A stretch of DNA of 64,000 nt from contig CAUQNX010000005.1 in assembly GCA_963519845.1 (NCBI GenBank), positions 62,001-126,000 on the forward strand. Direction: 5' to 3'. The DNA is from Moellerella sp963519845 (GTDB taxonomy: Bacteria; Pseudomonadota; Gammaproteobacteria; Enterobacterales; Enterobacteriaceae). The notes beneath the pieces were generated by a model that did no database searches, was not told where the DNA came from, and worked only from the letters and a program-made list of their open reading frames with translations. This document shows positions 44,422 through 54,446 of the stretch, one piece after another (position 1 is the stretch's first letter; every line of letters starts with the position of its first letter). Both the position numbers and the translations under genes were made by a program.

Positions 44422-46263
44422 TTACAGCGCCTTTAATAATTGATTGAGTTTCTGTTTCTCTTCTCTTTTCAAAAAATCACCAATGGCTTGCTTAGCTTGT
44501 ATTTTTAACTCATCGCGCACAAATTTCTCTACATCTAATTGATATTTTATGTCTTTCCAAGAACCATAAAGACGCAAAGGAATACTTAGAGATTGGAGTT
44601 GCTGAATAAAACGAGAATCGCCACCCCAGCCCTTGGTCACTTGAACGCCTAAATTAATATCCAAGGTTTCAGCCGCAATATTTGCCCAGCCCTTGCCTTT
44701 AATATTAATCAACTCAGATGTCGCAGTTAAACTAGATAAATTAAATTGGCCTTTATTTAATTGCCCTTGAGCAGTAAATAACTTCACTTCCGTATAATTA
44801 CCCGTATCCTTAGGTGCATTGACTTTATTGGTCACTCTAGAGAATGATTGTTGGATAAGTAACGGAATATTAAGACCCGCTAACCGTGCATTATTAATGC
44901 GTAAATTAGCATTGCCTCGCCATAATTTTTTAATCGCATCACCATCATAACCCGGCCCAGAGAAACTCCCCGATATACTTAAAGAACCACTCATTTTTTG
45001 CGGTAAATTAAAAGCAGTTAATAACGGCGTTAGCTCAACATATTTAAAATTGGGTTGGGCTTTAACTTCTGCTGGTACATTTTGATAATTTAGTTCGACA
45101 GGTAGCGCAAACTTGCCACCAAAAGCATCGCCGGTCAATTGAGATACCGTGAATAGCGGCGCCTTATTGTTTGCATTGAAAACAACATTATCAATTTTCA
45201 TACCACGATAAGTCAGGCTATCAATCTTTGCCTGAATAGTGGCGGTAAATAGAGCTAATGAAGATAAGTTATATTTCTCTTTTTCAATACCAGAAATAAC
45301 AGGCTTTACACCGATACGCGTAGAATTTATCTTCGCCATCTCAGCATTATCTTTTTGGTTCGGTGTGCCAAATAAAGAATCTAGATTAAGCAGTGATGAT
45401 GATAAATTTATATTTAAATTCGGTATTTCAGTAAATACAGCATCAATAGTTCCGCTTAAATTACTGTCATTGGCAGTAATAGCCAGATTAGAGAGCGATA
45501 ATTTAGGCTGTTCTGTCTTCTCAAATACAAAATCAGTGACGATATTTCCCTCAATACCATTTTCAGGTAAAGCAACGCCTATAAATTTATAGTCAAGTTG
45601 GGATAATCGACCAGAAATACTTTGAGAAAGTTGGGATAAATCAATATCGGCTTGAGATGAAAAGGTCAGTTCTTGCTGATTCTTACTAAGATTGCCACTA
45701 AAAGAAGCTGATAACTGTTTGTTATCTCTCTTTTTTAAACTTAAATTAATATCGCGTAAATTGAATTCGTCACTCTTGGTCTGCCAAATAACTAAGCTAT
45801 TGGATATTTCAACTTTTTCGACATCTAATAACCACTGACTTGACGATTTTTCTTGCGGATTATTGGCGATACTGCCGGGAGCAATAGGATCTTTGTCTAA
45901 TTTTTGTATTTGGCTTTCTGGCGTATAGCGTACAACAGCACCATCGAGAACAATTTGCTCTACGGCCAATCGGTGAGAAATTAACGGCCATAGCTCAACA
46001 TCTAAGCGCATATTTTCAGCACTGACAATTGGGGATTTAGCGCCGGGGGCAGTCACTGACACTGGACCTGTGATAATGCTCAGTGTTGGCCAAACATGCC
46101 AACGCATATCGCCTTGAAAAGCTAGCTGATAGCCGCTCTTCTGTTCTACTTTATCAACTAAGTAACCCCGAAAATCATTGGGATTAACCAATAAAACTAA
46201 TGCGGTCAAACCCGCCACTAGCACCACAATCAATATAGCAAGTGTCGTTAAGAACCGTTTCAT
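44422..46263 (-). CDS. asmA: AsmA-family outer-membrane assembly protein
   Basis: 613 aa (E. coli 617). One N-terminal membrane anchor (about residues 5-26), then a large periplasmic domain of repeated beta strands typical of the AsmA/TamB class, thought to bridge the envelope for phospholipid transport. Family marks: LVNPNDFRGYLVDKVEQKSGY near the start (21 residues at 27-47) and the C-terminal GDFLKREEKQKLNQLLKAL. Upstream dcd and udk on the same strand match the E. coli order. Confidence 0.94.
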   Translation of the reverse strand: MKRFLTTLAILIVVLVAGLTALVLLVNPNDFRGYLVDKVEQKSGYQLAFQGDMRWHVWPTLSIITGPVSVTAPGAKSPIVSAENMRLDVELWPLISHRLAVEQIVLDGAVVRYTPESQIQKLDKDPIAPGSIANNPQEKSSSQWLLDVEKVEISNSLVIWQTKSDEFNLRDINLSLKKRDNKQLSASFSGNLSKNQQELTFSSQADIDLSQLSQSISGRLSQLDYKFIGVALPENGIEGNIVTDFVFEKTEQPKLSLSNLAITANDSNLSGTIDAVFTEIPNLNINLSSSLLNLDSLFGTPNQKDNAEMAKINSTRIGVKPVISGIEKEKYNLSSLALFTATIQAKIDSLTYRGMKIDNVVFNANNKAPLFTVSQLTGDAFGGKFALPVELNYQNVPAEVKAQPNFKYVELTPLLTAFNLPQKMSGSLSISGSFSGPGYDGDAIKKLWRGNANLRINNARLAGLNIPLLIQQSFSRVTNKVNAPKDTGNYTEVKLFTAQGQLNKGQFNLSSLTATSELINIKGKGWANIAAETLDINLGVQVTKGWGGDSRFIQQLQSLSIPLRLYGSWKDIKYQLDVEKFVRDELKIQAKQAIGDFLKREEKQKLNQLLKAL

Positions 46264-46402
46264 TATATCCCTCTCTTATACTAATAATTGCGATTTTACT
46301 TTATCGCTCAACACTGCTCATTTCCTTGAACAGTTGATGAATAATTATAGGCGTTTTAACTCAAACGCCTATAACAGCAATTAAGTATTATTGCACTTAT
46401 TG

Positions 46403-46984
46403 TTAGTCTTCGCTAATTCGGCTACTGACAGCGCCCTGCTGATTTTTATACTTGGCATCCTCTCGGCGATTATAAGGGCGATCCGCTGAACCTGACAAGG
46501 GTTCGAAACTCAGAGCACCAATCACCATTCCTGGGCGAAGCGCTAAAGGTAATTTACCTGAGTTATAGAATTCAAGCACAATTTGGCCACACCAACCGGG
46601 ATCGATACGGTGTGCAGTAACATGAACCATCAATCCTAATCGAGCCAGTGAAGAGCGGCCATCTAACCAACCGACTAAATTATCGGGTAGCGTCACAGAT
46701 TCAAGTGTTACCGCCAGTGCAAGTTCACCTGGATGCAGAAAGAACGCTTCTCCTTCGGCTAACACAATCTCATCACTCATCACCCGATTAAGTGATTCTG
46801 TCACCTCATGTTTAGGACCACTAAGATCAATAAAAGCGGCTGTATGGCCACAAAAAACACGAAATTGATTTCCCAGCCTAACATCGGCTGTCGCCCCACT
46901 AATACGATCTATCGGGGGACGCGGTTCAATGACTAATTTTCCTTCATCGAGCCACTGTATGATATCTCGGTCGCAAAGACGCAT
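46403..46984 (-). CDS. dcd: dCTP deaminase
   Basis: Converts dCTP to dUTP in pyrimidine deoxynucleotide synthesis. 193 aa from the ATG at 46984, equal to E. coli; the open frame reaches 47017, but MRLCDRDIIQWLDEGKL is the family N-terminus and GGGAAAG lies upstream. Active-site segments: LGNQFRVF, WLDGRSSLARLGLMVHVTAH and GQIVLEFYNSGKLPL. Confidence 0.96.
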   Translation of the reverse strand: MRLCDRDIIQWLDEGKLVIEPRPPIDRISGATADVRLGNQFRVFCGHTAAFIDLSGPKHEVTESLNRVMSDEIVLAEGEAFFLHPGELALAVTLESVTLPDNLVGWLDGRSSLARLGLMVHVTAHRIDPGWCGQIVLEFYNSGKLPLALRPGMVIGALSFEPLSGSADRPYNRREDAKYKNQQGAVSSRISED

Positions 46985-47029
46985 GATTTTCTTTCCCTTT
47001 AAGTGCATTATGGTCACCGCTGAGCAATA

Positions 47030-47674
47030 TTACTCCTGACAAAACTCTCCAATTTTCGCTTTCAGAATATCGATAGCGACACGGTTTTTCCCACCCCGTG
47101 GAACAATAATATCCGCATACTGCTTCGATGGTTCAATAAATTGTAAAAACATAGGACGAACTGTTTTATTATATTGATCAATCACTGAATTCAAAGTACG
47201 CCCGCGTTCATTTACATCACGTTTAATTCTTCGCATCAAGCAAATATCAAGGGGTGTATCGACGAAAATGGAGAAATCGAGCTCCTCGCGCAAGCGTTTA
47301 TCGGTCAATAACAGAATTCCTTCAATAATAATTACTTTTTTAGGTCTGAAATTGATAGTTTGAGGTTTACGTGTATGTTCAACATAATCATATTGAGGGA
47401 GTTCGACGGAATTGCCAGATTTAAGCGTTTTGATATGCTGGTAAAGTAAACTGTGATCCATGGAGTTTGGATGGTCATAATTCACCTTTAACCGCTCTTC
47501 CATCGGAACATCACTTTGATCTTTATAATAACAATCTTCTGGGATCACGCCAATATTACGATCACCGACCTTTTCTCTTAATTCACGATACAAGGTATTA
47601 GCAATGAGGCTCTTACCTGATGCTGAAGCGCCGGAAATACCTACAATAGTACAGTGATGTGCTGTGTCAATCAT
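47030..47674 (-). CDS. udk: Uridine kinase
   Basis: Phosphorylates uridine and cytidine in pyrimidine salvage. 214 aa from the ATG at 47674 (E. coli 213); the frame is open to 47755, but that extension has no counterpart. P-loop GASASGKS, GVIPEDCYYKDQS, YDHPNSMDH, FVDTPLDICLMRRIKRD and IVPRGGKNRVAIDILK are conserved. The ribosome-binding site is weak (AGG at a long distance). Confidence 0.96.
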   Translation of the reverse strand: MIDTAHHCTIVGISGASASGKSLIANTLYRELREKVGDRNIGVIPEDCYYKDQSDVPMEERLKVNYDHPNSMDHSLLYQHIKTLKSGNSVELPQYDYVEHTRKPQTINFRPKKVIIIEGILLLTDKRLREELDFSIFVDTPLDICLMRRIKRDVNERGRTLNSVIDQYNKTVRPMFLQFIEPSKQYADIIVPRGGKNRVAIDILKAKIGEFCQE

Positions 47675-47843
47675 GATAATTGATAACCTGGTTAAATAAA
47701 GAAGTGCGTAGCATTCATTTGTTATGATTGTCGAAATTATAGGGGGTAATGGCAAGCTATTCCAGCAACTTCAGAATTGTCTGACAAAAAACAGTGTTAT
47801 TTTGTCAGTTTCACATCAACGTAAAGTAAGAGAAGAGCAAAAA

Positions 47844-48800
47844 TTAAAATTTCTTTTCACCTTCGAGCGCCGCAATACGATTTTCAATGCTGGGATGCGT
47901 TGAAAATATTGAGTCCCCTTTATTGAAAATATAAGCAGCCTTACGATAAGCATTTCCCGTGCTTTGCTGATCATAATCTTTGCTTTCATGTTGAGCTGAG
48001 ATCTTTTTTAATGCGCTGATCATCGCTTGATTATCTTGAGTTAACTCAACAGCGGCTGCATCGGCCATATACTCTCGGGTTCTTGAAAGGTAAAAATAGA
48101 GCACTTGAGTTACCAGCGGCAAAATAAAATTTAACGCCAGCAAGATCAGGCGTGCTGTGTTCGCGGCATTATTACGACCGCGCCCAGAAAGTACGATAAA
48201 AAATTGACTGAAAATATTGGTGATAGTCAAAATCACATTAGCCAAAATACCTACATATAAGGTAAGTTTTGAATCACCATGAATAATATGACCCACCTCA
48301 TGCGCTAATACTGATTGGATCTCCTGACGATTAAGGCGCTCTATCAAGCCTCGAGTTACGCCAACAAACGCATTTTGCGCAGACCAACCCGCCGCAAAGG
48401 CGTTGGGCTCATCACTATCAAGAATATATAAACGCGGTATATAGCCCAAAGAAGCACTTAAACTCAGCTCTTCTATAATATTACACAGCTGTCTCTCTTG
48501 TGCTGTCAGCTGCTCATCTGGTGTGAGTAGTTTGGCTTGTAAGCCAGCTAACATCATTTTATGACCACGATAATGGATATAAATCAAACCAATAAAAGTG
48601 ATTAATAAAATAATCGCAGTGGCAACAGGTGTCTGTTTCAGTAGCATAAAAGCCAGCATATTTTGGCTAAAATCCAAATTTGGATCTGCATGTGTCGCGG
48701 TATCAGCTAAAAATCCAACAACTAACATGATCAATATATAGCTGATGATCACCAACTTAGTGCGGAAATTATTTTTCCGAATCGCTTCTCTGAAATCCAT
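47844..48800 (-). CDS. HtpX-like M48-family zinc metalloprotease
   Basis: 318 aa. Two N-terminal membrane helices (about 15-35 and 58-78), the zinc motif H167-E-V-G-H171, then two further membrane segments (about 178-200 and 215-240) and the downstream zinc-ligand Glu in SRTREYMADAAAVELT. The C-terminal FSTHPSIENRIAALE is typical of HtpX. It follows the lemA gene 74 bases upstream. LemA-HtpX pairs occur in many bacteria, usually outside the enterobacterial core. Probably a membrane protein quality-control protease. Confidence 0.9.
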   Translation of the reverse strand: MDFREAIRKNNFRTKLVIISYILIMLVVGFLADTATHADPNLDFSQNMLAFMLLKQTPVATAIILLITFIGLIYIHYRGHKMMLAGLQAKLLTPDEQLTAQERQLCNIIEELSLSASLGYIPRLYILDSDEPNAFAAGWSAQNAFVGVTRGLIERLNRQEIQSVLAHEVGHIIHGDSKLTLYVGILANVILTITNIFSQFFIVLSGRGRNNAANTARLILLALNFILPLVTQVLYFYLSRTREYMADAAAVELTQDNQAMISALKKISAQHESKDYDQQSTGNAYRKAAYIFNKGDSIFSTHPSIENRIAALEGEKKF

Positions 48801-48874
48801 TTTTCACCTGTCACCGCTGTGTTAATTTAAATTAAACGCAATAATCAATTATGCTGTCGGTATTAATAAATAAC

Positions 48875-49435
48875 TTAGTCGAAATTAATACGACGCGCTT
48901 CTTCAGATTTAATAACGGTTTCATCTAAACGCCAGTACTCTTTATCAATTTTCAGTGCTGGGAACATTTTGACAATAAAAAGTGCCGGCATAGACATAAT
49001 ATAAGCACGATATTTTTCCAGCGAGCTGTTATAACCGCGTTTAGCGAAAGAGAGTTTATTCTCAGTAGAGACGATCTCTTCTTGTAAATTTGCCATCATA
49101 GTATCGGATTTCAATTCGGGATAAGCTTCAACGGCAATATTAATTGCGCCACTTGAGACCATTTTCGATAATTCATCCTGTGCAACCTTGGCTTCTGCTG
49201 GGTTACTCGTTTGGGTTTTTGAACGCAATTCGGTAATTTGGCGAAAAACCTCTGATTCGTGACTCAGATATTTTTTTACTGTCGCTAACAGACTATCAAA
49301 TACTTTTCCACGACGATCTAACTGAACTGAGATTTCTGTTTCACTTGATATCACGGCTTCACGCATTGCGACAATACGGTTATAAAAATAGAAAATAGCC
49401 GCGGCCACAATAATAATTAATATCAAAAATTTCAT
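48875..49435 (-). CDS. LemA-family protein
   Basis: 186 aa with one N-terminal membrane helix (residues 2-18; the short exterior end suggests the bulk faces the cytoplasm or periplasm by type) and a helical-bundle domain. Family segments: YNRIVAMREAV, DRRGKVFDSLLATVKKYLSHE, AVEAYPELKSD and STENKLSFAKRGYN. AAGGAA precedes the ATG. It lies directly upstream of the HtpX-like protease and is probably co-transcribed with it. Function of LemA proteins is not settled. Confidence 0.9.
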   Translation of the reverse strand: MKFLILIIIVAAAIFYFYNRIVAMREAVISSETEISVQLDRRGKVFDSLLATVKKYLSHESEVFRQITELRSKTQTSNPAEAKVAQDELSKMVSSGAINIAVEAYPELKSDTMMANLQEEIVSTENKLSFAKRGYNSSLEKYRAYIMSMPALFIVKMFPALKIDKEYWRLDETVIKSEEARRINFD

Positions 49436-49521
49436 ATTTTTCCTTAAAAGAATTCAGTCTGTAACGGCCTCAAGATAGTGAGAAAAACCACCATAGCAGA
49501 TAAATATAAATCACACACAAT

Positions 49522-49559
49522 AAAAAAATGGCCCATATCTAAGGATATAAGCCATTTTT
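49522..49559 (-). terminator. Terminator of mrp
   Basis: Stem AAAAATGGC (49524-49532) with GCCATTTTT (49551-49559), plus inner pairs ATATC/GATAT around a four-base loop. On the minus strand a T run follows. It sits just past the mrp stop. Confidence 0.85.
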
Positions 49560-49586
49560 AGCGTAAATCTTATTTTCAGGCAGAAA

Positions 49587-50699
49587 TTAAACTGCGCGGA
49601 AAGAGATTTCCGTTGGAATTTTATCGCCTTCCCAGAACATTTCCGCTGAGATATTCGAGGCAATTTCACGATAAATGTCGGCAAACTCACCTTGAGGATC
49701 ACGACTTACCGTTGGTTCGCCACGGTCCAGATCTTCACGTAATGAGATATGCAGCGGAACCTGACCTAATAAACGGGTATCATATTTTTCAACCAATTTC
49801 TCAGCGCCGCCCGTACCAAAGATAGGCTCAACATGACCGCAATTACTACAAATATGCGCGCTCATATTTTCAACGATACCCAGAACAGGGACGTTAACTT
49901 TTTTGAACATCACGATACCTTTCATCGCATCCACCAGCGCAATATCCTGCGGTGTGGTGACCACAATCGCACCTGTCACAGGTATATTCTGTGATAAGGT
50001 CAATTGAATATCACCCGTACCCGGTGGCATATCGATAACCAGATAATCCAGATCAGGCCATAATGTATCCTGTAGCATCTGCATCAAGGCTTTACTCGCC
50101 ATAGGTCCACGCCAAACCATCGCATTATCGTCAGTAACTAAATAACCGATAGAGTTAGTCGCCAGCCCATAAGCCATAATCGGCGCCATATGCTGCCCAT
50201 CTGGTGACGTCGGACGTCCAGATGTAGTACCCAGCATATTAGGAATAGAAGGCCCGTAAATATCAGCATCTAGAATACCAACTTTAGCGCCCTCTTGTGC
50301 CAAAGCAAGTGCCAGATTCACAGAGGTACTGGATTTGCCCACGCCGCCTTTACCTGAGCTGACCGCTAAGATATTGCGCACGCCTTTGATACCCGGTAGA
50401 TCATTTGCACGTTTTAAGGTGGTGATATTGTGAGTGAGCTTCCACTCAACAGCTTCAGCGCCAGTTAATTGACGGAGTTCAGTCGTTTTAGCATCAATCA
50501 GGGCTTGAAAAGGGCCACGCCAAACAAAAGGCATGGTTAATTCAATATGCAGAACATTATCCATCATAGCGCAATGGTGTAATGCTTTGATTGAGGTCAG
50601 ACTTCTTTTCAGTGTGGGGTGAGTAAATGTGGCCAAAACACCGGAAACTTGTTGAGTCAACAGTTCTGGATTGGTCTGCTCGGGGGATTTATCGTTCAT
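49587..50699 (-). CDS. mrp: Iron-sulfur cluster carrier protein Mrp/ApbC
   Basis: P-loop ATPase that binds and hands over Fe-S clusters. 370 aa (E. coli 369). An N-terminal DUF59-like domain (about 1-90), deviant Walker A SGKGGVGKSS, VLDADIYGPSIPNMLG, DYLVIDMPPGTGDIQLT, and the cluster-binding pair in HICSNCG. Divergent from metG as in E. coli. Confidence 0.96.
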   Translation of the reverse strand: MNDKSPEQTNPELLTQQVSGVLATFTHPTLKRSLTSIKALHHCAMMDNVLHIELTMPFVWRGPFQALIDAKTTELRQLTGAEAVEWKLTHNITTLKRANDLPGIKGVRNILAVSSGKGGVGKSSTSVNLALALAQEGAKVGILDADIYGPSIPNMLGTTSGRPTSPDGQHMAPIMAYGLATNSIGYLVTDDNAMVWRGPMASKALMQMLQDTLWPDLDYLVIDMPPGTGDIQLTLSQNIPVTGAIVVTTPQDIALVDAMKGIVMFKKVNVPVLGIVENMSAHICSNCGHVEPIFGTGGAEKLVEKYDTRLLGQVPLHISLREDLDRGEPTVSRDPQGEFADIYREIASNISAEMFWEGDKIPTEISFRAV

Positions 50700-50950
50700 C
50701 CCGGCTCCTTTATTTTATATTTATAAACCAACGAATCGACATGCTGTTTATCATAACAGAGAACAAAAAAAATTGAGATAACGAGAGGCGCTAAAAAGGC
50801 TCAACTATAAAATTCTTTTTTTTATTCTCTTTTCCATCCGAAATATCGCCATAATAATGGACAATTAATGTTTTTCTACTCTAGCAGGGAAAGATTTGAT
50901 GGGTTAACATCAAAGTCCCTTTATTAACTAATGGAAGTAAGATCCTTACT

Positions 50951-52978
50951 ATGTCTCAAGTCGCGAATAAATTATTGGTAACCTGTGCGTTACCCTATGC
51001 TAACGGTTCAATCCATCTCGGTCATATTCTGGAGCACATTCAGGCTGATATCTGGGTCCGTTATCACCGAATGCGCGGCAAAGAGGTTCACTTTATCTGC
51101 GCAGATGATGCCCATGGCACACCGATCATGCTGAAAGCTCAGCAACTGGGTATCACACCTGAAGAAATGATCAGTGCAATGAGCCTGGAACATCAGCAAG
51201 ATTTTGCAGGATTTTCCATCAGTTATGATAATTTCCATTCAACTCATAGCCCAGAAAGCAAAGAGTTGTCTGAGCATATTTATACTTTGCTGAAAAAGAA
51301 TGACTATATTAAGACCCGTACTATCTCTCAGCTATACGATCCAGAAAAAGGCATGTTCCTGCCCGATCGTTTCGTCAAAGGTACTTGCCCAAAATGTAAA
51401 GCGGAAGATCAGTACGGCGATAACTGTGAAGTTTGTAGCGCTACTTACAGTCCTACAGAGCTAATTAATCCTCGTTCTGTGGTATCTGGCGCTACGCCAG
51501 TATTGCGTGAAACTGAGCATTTCTTCTTTGATCTGCCTGCGTTTAGCGAAATGTTGCAAGCTTGGACACGTTCAGGCGCACTGCAAGAGCAAGTGGCGAA
51601 TAAAATGCAGGAGTGGTTCGAATCGGGATTGCAGCAGTGGGATATTACCCGTGATGCGCCTTATTTCGGATTTGAAATCCCTGATGCGCCGGGCAAATAC
51701 TTCTATGTTTGGTTAGATGCCCCTATCGGTTATATGAGTTCATTTAAAAATCTGTGCGATAAACGCCCAGAACTGAATTTCGATGAATTCTGGAAGAAAG
51801 ACTCTGAAGCGGGTCTTTACCACTTTATCGGTAAAGATATTGTCTATTTCCACAGTCTATTCTGGCCTGCAATGTTAGAAGGCAGTGGCTACCGTAAACC
51901 GACTAACTTGTTCGTTCACGGTTATATCACTGTTAATGGCGCCAAAATGTCTAAATCTCGCGGTACCTTTATTACTGCTCGCTCTTATTTAGATCATTTA
52001 GATCCTGATAATCTTCGTTATTATTATGCGGCTAAGTTGTCGTCACGTATAGATGATATCGATTTTAACTTAGAAGACTTTGTGCAACGCGTTAACAGTG
52101 ACGTGGTCAATAAAGTAGTCAATCTAGCATCGCGTAATGCGGGTTTTATCAATAAACGTTTTGATAATAAGCTCTCTGATAAGTTAGCAGATCCTGCGCT
52201 GTATCAACAGTTTGTCGATGCCGCACAATCTATTGGTGATGAGTTCACAAATCGTGAATACAGCAAAGCTATCCGTGAAATCATGGCATTAGCTGACCTC
52301 GCTAACCGCTATGTTGATGAGCAAGCGCCTTGGGTGGTCGCAAAACAAGAAGGTCGTGATCAAGATCTACACGATATCTGCTCTATGGGTATCAATATGT
52401 TCCGCGTCTTGATGACCTACCTGAAACCGATAGTACCGGGTCTAACTGAGCGCGTAGAAGCCTTCTTAAATATAGAACTGGAGTGGGACACTATTGATAA
52501 ACCGCTACTTAGTCATCAAGTTACCCCATTCAAAGCGCTATTTAACCGTATTGAAATGGCTAAAGTTGAGGCTATGGTTGAAGCGTCAAAACAGACTATC
52601 GCCCCAGTTAGCACGGCAACAGGTCCATTAGCTGATGATCCTATTCAAGAGACCATCAAGTTTGATGATTTTGCCAAAATTGATCTACGTGTTGCGCTGA
52701 TCAAACAAGCTGATTTTGTTGAAGGTTCAGATAAGCTACTGAAATTGATACTCGATTTAGATGGCGAAACTCGTCAAGTATTCTCGGGTATCCGTTCTGC
52801 TTATCCAGATCCTAAAGCATTAGAAGGCCGTTTAACCGTGATGGTCGCTAACTTAGCACCGCGTAAAATGCGTTTCGGTATCTCTGAAGGTATGGTTATG
52901 GCAGCAGGACCGGGCGGAGATGAGATCTTCCTGCTAAGTCCAGATAAAGGCGCACAACCGGGTATGCAGGTAAAATAA
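50951..52978 (+). CDS. metG: Methionyl-tRNA synthetase
   Basis: Charges tRNA-Met. 675 aa, similar to E. coli (677 aa). The HIGH-type motif is in YANGSIHLGHI (about 16-26), the zinc ligands are C146, C149, C159 and C162, and the KMSKS loop is at residues 332-336. The C-terminal tRNA-binding/dimerisation domain is present (DFAKIDLRVALIKQADFV). AATGGAAGTAAG upstream of the ATG contains the ribosome-binding site. Confidence 0.98.
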   Translation: MSQVANKLLVTCALPYANGSIHLGHILEHIQADIWVRYHRMRGKEVHFICADDAHGTPIMLKAQQLGITPEEMISAMSLEHQQDFAGFSISYDNFHSTHSPESKELSEHIYTLLKKNDYIKTRTISQLYDPEKGMFLPDRFVKGTCPKCKAEDQYGDNCEVCSATYSPTELINPRSVVSGATPVLRETEHFFFDLPAFSEMLQAWTRSGALQEQVANKMQEWFESGLQQWDITRDAPYFGFEIPDAPGKYFYVWLDAPIGYMSSFKNLCDKRPELNFDEFWKKDSEAGLYHFIGKDIVYFHSLFWPAMLEGSGYRKPTNLFVHGYITVNGAKMSKSRGTFITARSYLDHLDPDNLRYYYAAKLSSRIDDIDFNLEDFVQRVNSDVVNKVVNLASRNAGFINKRFDNKLSDKLADPALYQQFVDAAQSIGDEFTNREYSKAIREIMALADLANRYVDEQAPWVVAKQEGRDQDLHDICSMGINMFRVLMTYLKPIVPGLTERVEAFLNIELEWDTIDKPLLSHQVTPFKALFNRIEMAKVEAMVEASKQTIAPVSTATGPLADDPIQETIKFDDFAKIDLRVALIKQADFVEGSDKLLKLILDLDGETRQVFSGIRSAYPDPKALEGRLTVMVANLAPRKMRFGISEGMVMAAGPGGDEIFLLSPDKGAQPGMQVK

Positions 52979-53017
52979 AATAGCCTAATTTAGCCTTTAG
53001 CTAGATGAATATTGAAT

Positions 53018-53053
53018 AAAAAGCGGTGTTATGATCTAGCATCCGCTTTTTTT
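53018..53053 (+). terminator. Terminator of metG
   Basis: Stem AAAAAGCGG (53018-53026) with CCGCTTTTT (53043-53051) followed by further Ts, 40 bases past the metG stop. Confidence 0.85.
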
Positions 53054-53134
53054 ATTGGCTTTTTTATGTGATCTCTAGCACGTTTGTGAAGTTAATTGTA
53101 TGATGAATGCATCTAAGGCAACAGGACACTCCTA

Positions 53135-53596
53135 ATGTCACTAAAACAAGTGCTGATCATCGGATGGCAATATTTGCGTGCTTTTGCGCTAATTTATCTC
53201 TGCCTGATTATTGGGAACATGGTTTCAGCACTACTTCCTTTCTCTGTTCCCGGCAGTATTATCGGTATGCTGATTTTATTTGCGCTACTGGCCATGCAGC
53301 TAATCCCCGCACATTGGGCCCAGCCCGCTTGCAGTCTATTAATTAAAAATATGACCTTACTGTTCGTACCTATTGGCGTGGGTATTATGAATTACTACGG
53401 ACAAGTGAGTCAGCAAATCATCCCAATCCTCGTCTCTTGTTTTGTCAGTACCCTGATTGTCATGATTGTCGTTGCTTATAGCTCCCACTATATTCATCGA
53501 GAGCGACCGGTGGCAGGCGTCAAACCCGATGAAGTTTCACTACCGCCTGAAAATTTAACTGACAATCAAAAATCTCACGAGAACGACAAATGCTAA
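53135..53596 (+). CDS. yohJ: LrgA/CidA-family membrane protein YohJ
   Basis: 153 aa with four membrane helices. FVLIY-like start, PFSVPGSIIGMLILFALLAM and LLFVPIGVGIMNYYG match E. coli YohJ (132 aa); the extra length is a hydrophilic tail from about 125. LrgA relatives are holin-like, and the YohJK pair has been linked to small-metabolite (pyruvate-type) export in Gram-positive homologues. The end overlaps yohK by seven bases. Confidence 0.92.
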   Translation: MSLKQVLIIGWQYLRAFALIYLCLIIGNMVSALLPFSVPGSIIGMLILFALLAMQLIPAHWAQPACSLLIKNMTLLFVPIGVGIMNYYGQVSQQIIPILVSCFVSTLIVMIVVAYSSHYIHRERPVAGVKPDEVSLPPENLTDNQKSHENDKC

Positions 53597-54285
53597 CTCA
53601 TATATGGTGGTCGCTGCCACTCACTGTGATTGTTTTTTATTTGGCAAAAAAACTCTCAGTGGCCTCTAGAATGCCAATTATTAATCCGCTATTGGTCTCG
53701 CTGGCGGTGATTATTCCGTTACTGGTTCTTACCAATACCCCCTATGAACACTATTTTGCTGGCAGTAAGATTATTAACGATCTACTGCAGCCCGCCGTTG
53801 TCGCTCTTGCATTTCCTTTATATGAGCAAATGCACCAAATTCGTGCACAATGGAAATCCTTATTCAGTATCTGCTTTGCTGGCAGCCTAGTGGCTATGTT
53901 TAGCGGTACAGCAATCGCGCTCTGGTTAGGAGCAACACCGGATATCGCCGCCTCTATTTTGCCTAAATCAGTCACCACGCCCATTGCCATGGCGGTCGCT
54001 GATTCAATCGGCGGAATTCCGGCAGTTAGCGCAGCTTGTGTTATTTTCGTCGGTATTCTTGGCGCTATGTTCGGTCATGCCCTCTTTGATCTGTTGCGCA
54101 TTAAAACTCACGCATCTCGAGGTTTAGCGATGGGAACGGCATCACACGCATTGGGAACAGCACGCTGCGCAGAAGTTGATTATATTGAAGGGGCTTATAG
54201 CTCTCTGGCACTGATGACCTGCGGGATCATCACCTCTTTAGTAGCCCCCTTTTTATTCCCAATCATTTTACGATTTTTTGGCTAA
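53590..54285 (+). CDS. yohK: LrgB-family membrane protein YohK
   Basis: 231 aa, equal to E. coli. About six membrane helices; LLQPAVVALAFPLYEQ, LPKSVTTPIAMAVADSIGGIPA and GLAMGTASHALGTARC are LrgB signatures. Translationally coupled to yohJ, with which it probably forms one complex. Followed by a terminator and then cdd. Confidence 0.94.
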   Translation: MLTHIWWSLPLTVIVFYLAKKLSVASRMPIINPLLVSLAVIIPLLVLTNTPYEHYFAGSKIINDLLQPAVVALAFPLYEQMHQIRAQWKSLFSICFAGSLVAMFSGTAIALWLGATPDIAASILPKSVTTPIAMAVADSIGGIPAVSAACVIFVGILGAMFGHALFDLLRIKTHASRGLAMGTASHALGTARCAEVDYIEGAYSSLALMTCGIITSLVAPFLFPIILRFFG

Positions 54286-54294
54286 ATTAATGTA

Positions 54295-54326
54295 TTGGAG
54301 AGCCAAAAGACTCTCCAAATATTTTT
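54295..54326 (+). terminator. Terminator of yohJK
   Basis: Eight-base-pair stem TTGGAGAG (54295-54302) with CTCTCCAA (54311-54318), then ATATTTTTAT, 9 bases after the yohK stop. Confidence 0.75.
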
Positions 54327-54400
54327 ATATATTAAACTCACCTTGCTAAAATTTGAGATGTATCTCTCAATAGTGGGATTTGTTTCATTTATTTCACTAA

Positions 54401-54446
54401 AAAAGAGACATTCATCACATGGAATTAGCCTAATATTCCCTAGAAT
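54401..54446 (+). promoter_or_regulatory. Candidate CRP site and promoter for cdd
   Basis: AGAGA-CATTCA-TCACA (54404-54419) matches the CRP core at eight of ten positions, with a perfect right half. A -10-like TAGAAT lies at 54441-54446, predicting a start near 54453. The CRP site is then centred near -41.5, the class II position. E. coli cdd is also activated by CRP from a site at this distance. Confidence 0.45.

Noticed and set aside
45239..45592. 117-codon plus-strand ORF inside asmA
   Set aside because: Opposite strand of the well-supported asmA frame; low-complexity translation.
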